From the NCBI GenBank assembly GCA_030602145.1, contig JAUWAH010000028.1, positions 1 to 11,857 of the forward strand: a stretch of 11,857 bases of DNA. The letters run 5' to 3'. Origin of the DNA: Desulfobulbus sp. Its GTDB lineage: Bacteria > Desulfobacterota > Desulfobulbia > Desulfobulbales > Desulfobulbaceae. A program made the translations under genes and the position numbers. The notes under the pieces are model-generated. The model was not told the DNA's origin. It saw nothing but the letters and a program-made list of their open reading frames with translations, and did not search any database. This document shows positions 9,012 to 11,857 of this stretch, piece after piece (the stretch's first letter is position 1; each line of letters opens with the position of its first letter).

Positions 9012-9884
9012 TCAGTTCTCCAATCGCCGCAGGAAGCTCTCGATTCGCAATCGGATCTCGTCCCCGGCATCCTCAAGGACATAATGATTGGCGGCCGGGA
9101 AATAGTGGGCCTCGGCATGCGGAAAACGGCGGCGCCACTCCGCGTAGAAATGCTTGGTGAAGCAGAAATCGCGGCCGCCCCAGCAAAGAAGCAGCGGGCA
9201 GTCGTGCAGCCGGTCGAGCGAGCGTTCGACCTCGACCAGCAGCGGCCAGGACGAATGGCGCTCATTCATGGGAATGTCCTCAACGAAGCGGAGCAGGGCA
9301 ATCCGGTTGCGCCAACTGTCGTAGGGAGCGAGGAAGGCACGGGCCACCCCGGGCCGCATCGGCCTGCTGACCGCCATGACCGTGGCGGCGCGGGCAAACC
9401 CGTTGAGGCCACGCACCAGCAGCGGCCCCACCAGCGGCCACCGGCAGACCGCGATCCGCAGCGGCAGGCGGCGCGAGCGAAAAGCGGCGGTGTTGAGCAC
9501 CACGGCGCCGGCAACCCGCTCGGGATGACGACCAGCCCAACCCATGCCGATGGCACCGCCCCAATCATGGACCGCCAGCACGCACCGCTCTACCCGCAGG
9601 TGATCGAGCAGACGCTCCAGGTTACCGATATGATCGGCGAGCCGGTAAGGATAGTCCTGCGGCTTGTCGGAAAAGCCGCAGCCGAGATGATCGGGCACGA
9701 TGCAACGGAACCGGTCGCGCAGATGACTGACCAGGTTGCGGTAGAGATACGACCAGGAGGGGTTGCCGTGCACCATGACCAGCGGCAGCCCTTCCCCCTC
9801 GTCGAGGTAGGCCAGTCGGTGGCCGTCGACGGTGAAGAAGCGCGGCTCAAAGGGGTATTCGGCCAGGGGTGCAGCCAGGTCCAT
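9012..9884 (-). CDS. oleB: OleB, beta-lactone decarboxylase (alpha/beta hydrolase)
   Basis: This 290-residue alpha/beta hydrolase of the haloalkane-dehalogenase type performs the last olefin step, converting the cis-beta-lactone to a cis-olefin and CO2. HGNPSWSYLYR at 39-49 supplies the oxyanion region. The nucleophile is an aspartate, D107 in HDWGG, as in haloalkane dehalogenases and OleB. The likely third triad members are D239 in GGRDFCF and H267 in AANHYVLED. The cap domain spans roughly 133-215. The start is ambiguous by one codon: a GTG at 9885-9887 overlaps the oleA stop as GTGA, and the ATG at 9882-9884 overlaps it by one base as TGATG. I chose the ATG. Either way translation is coupled to oleA. 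Known OleB proteins assemble with OleC and OleD into large complexes; that is family knowledge only. Confidence 0.92.
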   Translation of the reverse strand: MDLAAPLAEYPFEPRFFTVDGHRLAYLDEGEGLPLVMVHGNPSWSYLYRNLVSHLRDRFRCIVPDHLGCGFSDKPQDYPYRLADHIGNLERLLDHLRVERCVLAVHDWGGAIGMGWAGRHPERVAGAVVLNTAAFRSRRLPLRIAVCRWPLVGPLLVRGLNGFARAATVMAVSRPMRPGVARAFLAPYDSWRNRIALLRFVEDIPMNERHSSWPLLVEVERSLDRLHDCPLLLCWGGRDFCFTKHFYAEWRRRFPHAEAHYFPAANHYVLEDAGDEIRLRIESFLRRLEN

Positions 9885-10924
9885 CACCAGTCGACCCCCA
9901 GCATGAGGGCGTTGATCCCCGAACCGATGCCCAGGATCGCGGCCCGCTGACCGGGCACCAGCGCTCCCTGTTCGATGCCCAGGGCCATGGTGATCGGTGC
10001 CGACACCGAGCCGACATTGCCCAGGGTCGGCAGGGTCTCGAAGTTCCGGGCCGGGTCGAGGCCCAAGGTCTCAAACAGCATCTGGGCGTGGGCCTTGCCA
10101 ACCTGATGGCAGAAAAACCGGTCGATGTCTTGCTTCTCCCAGCCCAGGGACGCTCGAAAAGACTGCCAGCAGGCGGCGGCGGTCTCGATCCCTTTCTCCA
10201 GCAACTGCTCCGAGTCCGTCGACATCAGGGTGCCCTGCTCGGCGTTCTGCCCCCCCTGGCAGAGATCGTTGTGGGCGGTATTGGCGCGGCAGGCGCCGCC
10301 GCGGAGATAGTGGCCGGTGTCACGGAAGTCGCTGCGGGTCATCACCAGAGCCACGGCTCCGGAACCGATGGTCAGCGAGGCGAACAGCGGCTTGATGGAC
10401 TTGCGGGTGAGGGCGGCGTCGGCCAGCAGGTGGCTCAGGGTGGATTCGATCAGGTCTTCGGCGGTCTCGCCCGCCACCACCAGGCCGGCCCGCACCTGGC
10501 CCAGTTCCAGCATGGTGGCCAGCATGATCATGCCGTCGAGAAATCCCAGGCAGGCATTGGAAATATCAAACAACAGGCAGTCTTCGGGCAGGCCGAGGCT
10601 CCGGTGGACAAAGGCGGCGGTGGCCGGCTCCATCATATCGCGGCTCACCGAGGTGAACAGCAAACACTCCAGGTCGCCGGCATCGACTCCCGCCTTGGCC
10701 ATGGCTGCGGCCCCGGCAGCGGCGGCTCCTTCGCTGGGCCTGGTGCCTGGGTGCCACAGCCGCCGGGCCCTGATGCCGGTCATCAACTCCAGACGACCGG
10801 CCGGCAGTTTCAACCGTTCGTACAGGGGCGCCAAGCGCTCCTCAATGCTCTCCGAGGTCAACTCGACCGGGGGCAGGTGGTAGCCGAATGCATGCAGACA
10901 GACCTGGGTATAGCGCAGCTTCAC
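9884..10924 (-). CDS. oleA: OleA, thiolase-like fatty acyl-CoA condensing enzyme
   Basis: This 346-residue thiolase-fold protein joins two long-chain acyl-CoAs by non-decarboxylative Claisen condensation, giving a 2-alkyl-3-ketoacid. The nucleophile is C125 in SNACLGFLDG. E99 in MEPATAAF matches the glutamate base that distinguishes OleA from FabH-type ketosynthases. H273 in CHQVGKAH and N303 in LGNVGS complete the active site. Against the Xanthomonas campestris residues E117, C143, H285 and N315 as I recall them, offsets are a constant 18 for the first two and 12 for the last two, so the spacing is conserved. The first codon is GTG, 5 bases after AGAGG. A nearer ATG at 10927-10929 is out of frame and runs into TGA, so GTG is preferred. 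It overlaps oleB downstream. Confidence 0.95.
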   Translation of the reverse strand: MKLRYTQVCLHAFGYHLPPVELTSESIEERLAPLYERLKLPAGRLELMTGIRARRLWHPGTRPSEGAAAAGAAAMAKAGVDAGDLECLLFTSVSRDMMEPATAAFVHRSLGLPEDCLLFDISNACLGFLDGMIMLATMLELGQVRAGLVVAGETAEDLIESTLSHLLADAALTRKSIKPLFASLTIGSGAVALVMTRSDFRDTGHYLRGGACRANTAHNDLCQGGQNAEQGTLMSTDSEQLLEKGIETAAACWQSFRASLGWEKQDIDRFFCHQVGKAHAQMLFETLGLDPARNFETLPTLGNVGSVSAPITMALGIEQGALVPGQRAAILGIGSGINALMLGVDW

Positions 10925-11031
10925 GGCATCCTCTCACACCCGGCCATGCCGTCTCGTAACCGCAGTGACGGGTTGCTCCACTCTCCCTGAGGAGAGGTTG
11001 CCGGCCAAACGGGACAGTCGAGGATCTCCAT
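10921..11031 (-). CDS. possible small ORF bridging the YkvA gene and oleA (36-41 residues)
   Basis: An ORF fills the otherwise empty spacer before oleA. From the ATG at 11029-11031 it encodes 36 residues beginning MEILDCPVWPATSPQG; an AGAGG site lies 7 bases before this start. A further in-frame ATG at 11044-11046 overlaps the upstream stop as ATGA and would give 41 residues. The stop (10921-10923) overlaps the oleA GTG as GTGA. The product has two Trp, two Cys and several Arg, no membrane span, and resembles nothing I recognise. Frame and overlaps suggest a coupled leader peptide or accessory protein, but codons such as TTA, CGA and AGG are unlike the neighbours, and an ORF this short can arise by chance. 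Confidence 0.33.
   Translation of the reverse strand: MEILDCPVWPATSPQGEWSNPSLRLRDGMAGCERMP
10981..10996. repeat. short inverted repeat upstream of oleA
   Basis: CTCTCC (10981-10986) and GGAGAG (10991-10996) are perfect 6-base arms around the loop CTGA (on the minus strand, TCAG). It lies within the candidate small ORF, about 57 bases before the oleA start. No T run follows on the minus strand, so it is not a terminator. It could be a modest mRNA hairpin or chance. Confidence 0.3.
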
Positions 11032-11042
11032 CTGTTCGCCTC

Positions 11043-11279
11043 TCATTTGGCCCCATAATACCGATTGGCCCAGGCGATCAGCAGGGCTGCCAGGGCCAGA
11101 TCGTCCATCAACCCCAACACCGGTACCCACTCGGGAATGAAATCGTAGGGGGACAGGGCATACAGCAACCCGAGGGCGAGCCCAGCCTTGACCGAAAGCG
11201 GCGTGCTCGGCGACAGGAAGACCTCCTTGGCGCGGACAACCATCTGCCACAAACGGGCCAGCATCGACAGGGAGGGCAC
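11043..11279 (-). CDS. YkvA/DUF1232-family small membrane protein
   Basis: This 78-residue protein carries the DUF1232 (YkvA) core LLYALSPYDFIPEWVPVLGLMDDL, given here only as its key parts: SPYDFIPEW at about 43-51 and the Asp pair at 59-60. Two hydrophobic stretches, about 30-42 and 52-69, flank that motif and could lie in or on the membrane. The biochemical function of the family is unknown to me. The frame is open further upstream inside the reductase gene. I chose GTG at 11277-11279 because AGGAAGG ends 5 bases before it; a GTG at 11292-11294 overlapping the previous stop (GTGA) and an ATG at 11262-11264 are alternatives. Position between a FabI-like reductase and oleA, same strand and 11 bases after the former, suggests the same operon and possibly a role near membrane lipids. 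Confidence 0.82.
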   Translation of the reverse strand: MPSLSMLARLWQMVVRAKEVFLSPSTPLSVKAGLALGLLYALSPYDFIPEWVPVLGLMDDLALAALLIAWANRYYGAK

Positions 11280-11284
11280 GCCAA

Positions 11285-11291
11285 CCTTCCT
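11285..11291 (-). promoter_or_regulatory. ribosome binding site that decides the YkvA-gene start
   Basis: The minus strand reads AGGAAGG, spaced 5 bases from the GTG at 11277-11279. It begins in the stop region of the upstream reductase gene. Other in-frame starts (GTG 11294, ATG 11264) have no comparable site. Confidence 0.5.
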
Positions 11292-11857
11292 CACCGCACC
11301 GTCCGGGCGACGATGGCCGCGTCGAAGTAATTCATCCCCATGCCGGCATCCACCACCACACATTGGCCGGTCATCCCCGATGAGCGTGGCGAAAGAAGAA
11401 AGGCGGCCACGTTGGCGGCTTCCTCGGTCTGCACCGCCCGCTTCCGCAGAGTGGCCTGCTCGGCGAACAGATAGCTGTCGATGTAATTGGGGATGCCCGC
11501 CGAGGCCGAGGTCTTGAGCAACCCGGGGCAGACGGCGTTGAAGCGGATCTCGGAGAAGGCGGCAAAGCTCTTGGCCAAAAAACAGAGCGAAGATTCCAGG
11601 GCGGCCTTGACCGGCGCCATGTAGCCGTAGTTTTCGGCGGCCATGCGGGTGGTGGAAATGGAGATGGTCACCAGCGAGGCTTGGCTGGCGAGCAGGTCCT
11701 TGAAATGGTTGGCGATACTGATAAAGGAAAAGCAGGAGATGTCCAGGGCTTGGAGAAAGTCGCGTTTCGGGGTCTGATGGAAGGGCCGCATGCCATCGGC
11801 GTAATTGGCAAAGGCGATGGAGTGGACGATGCCGTCAATGGGTGTTTCGATCCGGCC
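11291..11857 (-). CDS. FabI-like enoyl-[ACP] reductase family SDR, N-terminus outside the window
   Basis: The last 188 residues are visible; FabI is normally about 260, so roughly 70 including the NAD-binding start are missing past the edge. Several segments are FabI-like: [10 protein letters not shown] near the visible start, [28 protein letters not shown], and the C-terminal [22 protein letters not shown]. The catalytic pair is Y77 and K84 (visible numbering) with the Y-x6-K spacing of FabI rather than the Y-x3-K of general SDRs. The second FabI tyrosine, normally 10 residues before this one, is replaced by Ile67. The enzyme would reduce an enoyl-ACP or enoyl-CoA with NAD(P)H, but the change makes the substrate uncertain. 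It lies just upstream of the YkvA gene, apparently at or near the head of the ole operon. It could be a housekeeping FabI or a specialised paralogue. Confidence 0.82.
   Translation of the reverse strand, partial: GRIETPIDGIVHSIAFANYADGMRPFHQTPKRDFLQALDISCFSFISIANHFKDLLASQASLVTISISTTRMAAENYGYMAPVKAALESSLCFLAKSFAAFSEIRFNAVCPGLLKTSASAGIPNYIDSYLFAEQATLRKRAVQTEEAANVAAFLLSPRSSGMTGQCVVVDAGMGMNYFDAAIVARTVR

Noticed and set aside
9266..9568. Alternative minus-strand frames inside oleB
   Set aside because: They are out-of-frame shadows of OleB, which shows intact hydrolase motifs in its own frame.
7650..9950. Plus-strand open frame of 766 codons opposite oleC and oleB
   Set aside because: It lies wholly antisense to two well-supported genes, is full of His, Asp, Gly and Arg runs without any fold-like pattern, and is expected as a by-product of G/C-biased third positions on the coding strand.
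11047..11250. Upstream extension of the small ORF before oleA to a 109-codon frame
   Set aside because: The additional part lies out of frame inside the well-supported YkvA gene; only the part after the YkvA stop is a plausible gene.

Overview
The window carries two gene clusters, both read on the minus strand, from a Gram-negative bacterium that is most likely a member of the Desulfobacterota (former Deltaproteobacteria). This placement is an inference. It rests on the ATP synthase layout (duplicated b subunits b' and b, the b subunit with a leader-like extension, no a or c subunit genes in the same run) and on the neighbouring olefin cluster, which is known from that group among others. The right part looks visibly richer in G+C than the left.

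Positions 31-61 hold a strong bidirectional Rho-independent terminator. Positions 86-5987 hold the F1/stalk part of the F-type ATP synthase in transcription order atpF', atpF, atpH, atpA, atpG, atpD, atpC (b', b, delta, alpha, gamma, beta, epsilon). Genes overlap by 4 bases or are separated by 3 to 47 bases. The ring (c) and a subunits must be encoded elsewhere. Positions 5988-6274 form a spacer with a candidate promoter for the atp operon and inverted repeats.

Positions 6275-10924 carry a complete unfused oleA-oleB-oleC-oleD set for long-chain olefin synthesis by head-to-head condensation of fatty acyl-CoAs. OleA condenses two acyl-CoAs to a beta-keto acid, OleD reduces it to a beta-hydroxy acid, OleC closes a beta-lactone with ATP, and OleB decarboxylates the lactone to a cis-olefin. 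Catalytic residues are visible in all four.

Upstream of oleA, and apparently in the same operon, are a FabI-like short-chain reductase cut off by the window edge (11291-11857), a small YkvA/DUF1232 membrane-type protein (11043-11279), and a possible 36 to 41 residue ORF that exactly bridges the YkvA gene and oleA. These three are the least explained part of the window and could be accessory components of the olefin pathway.
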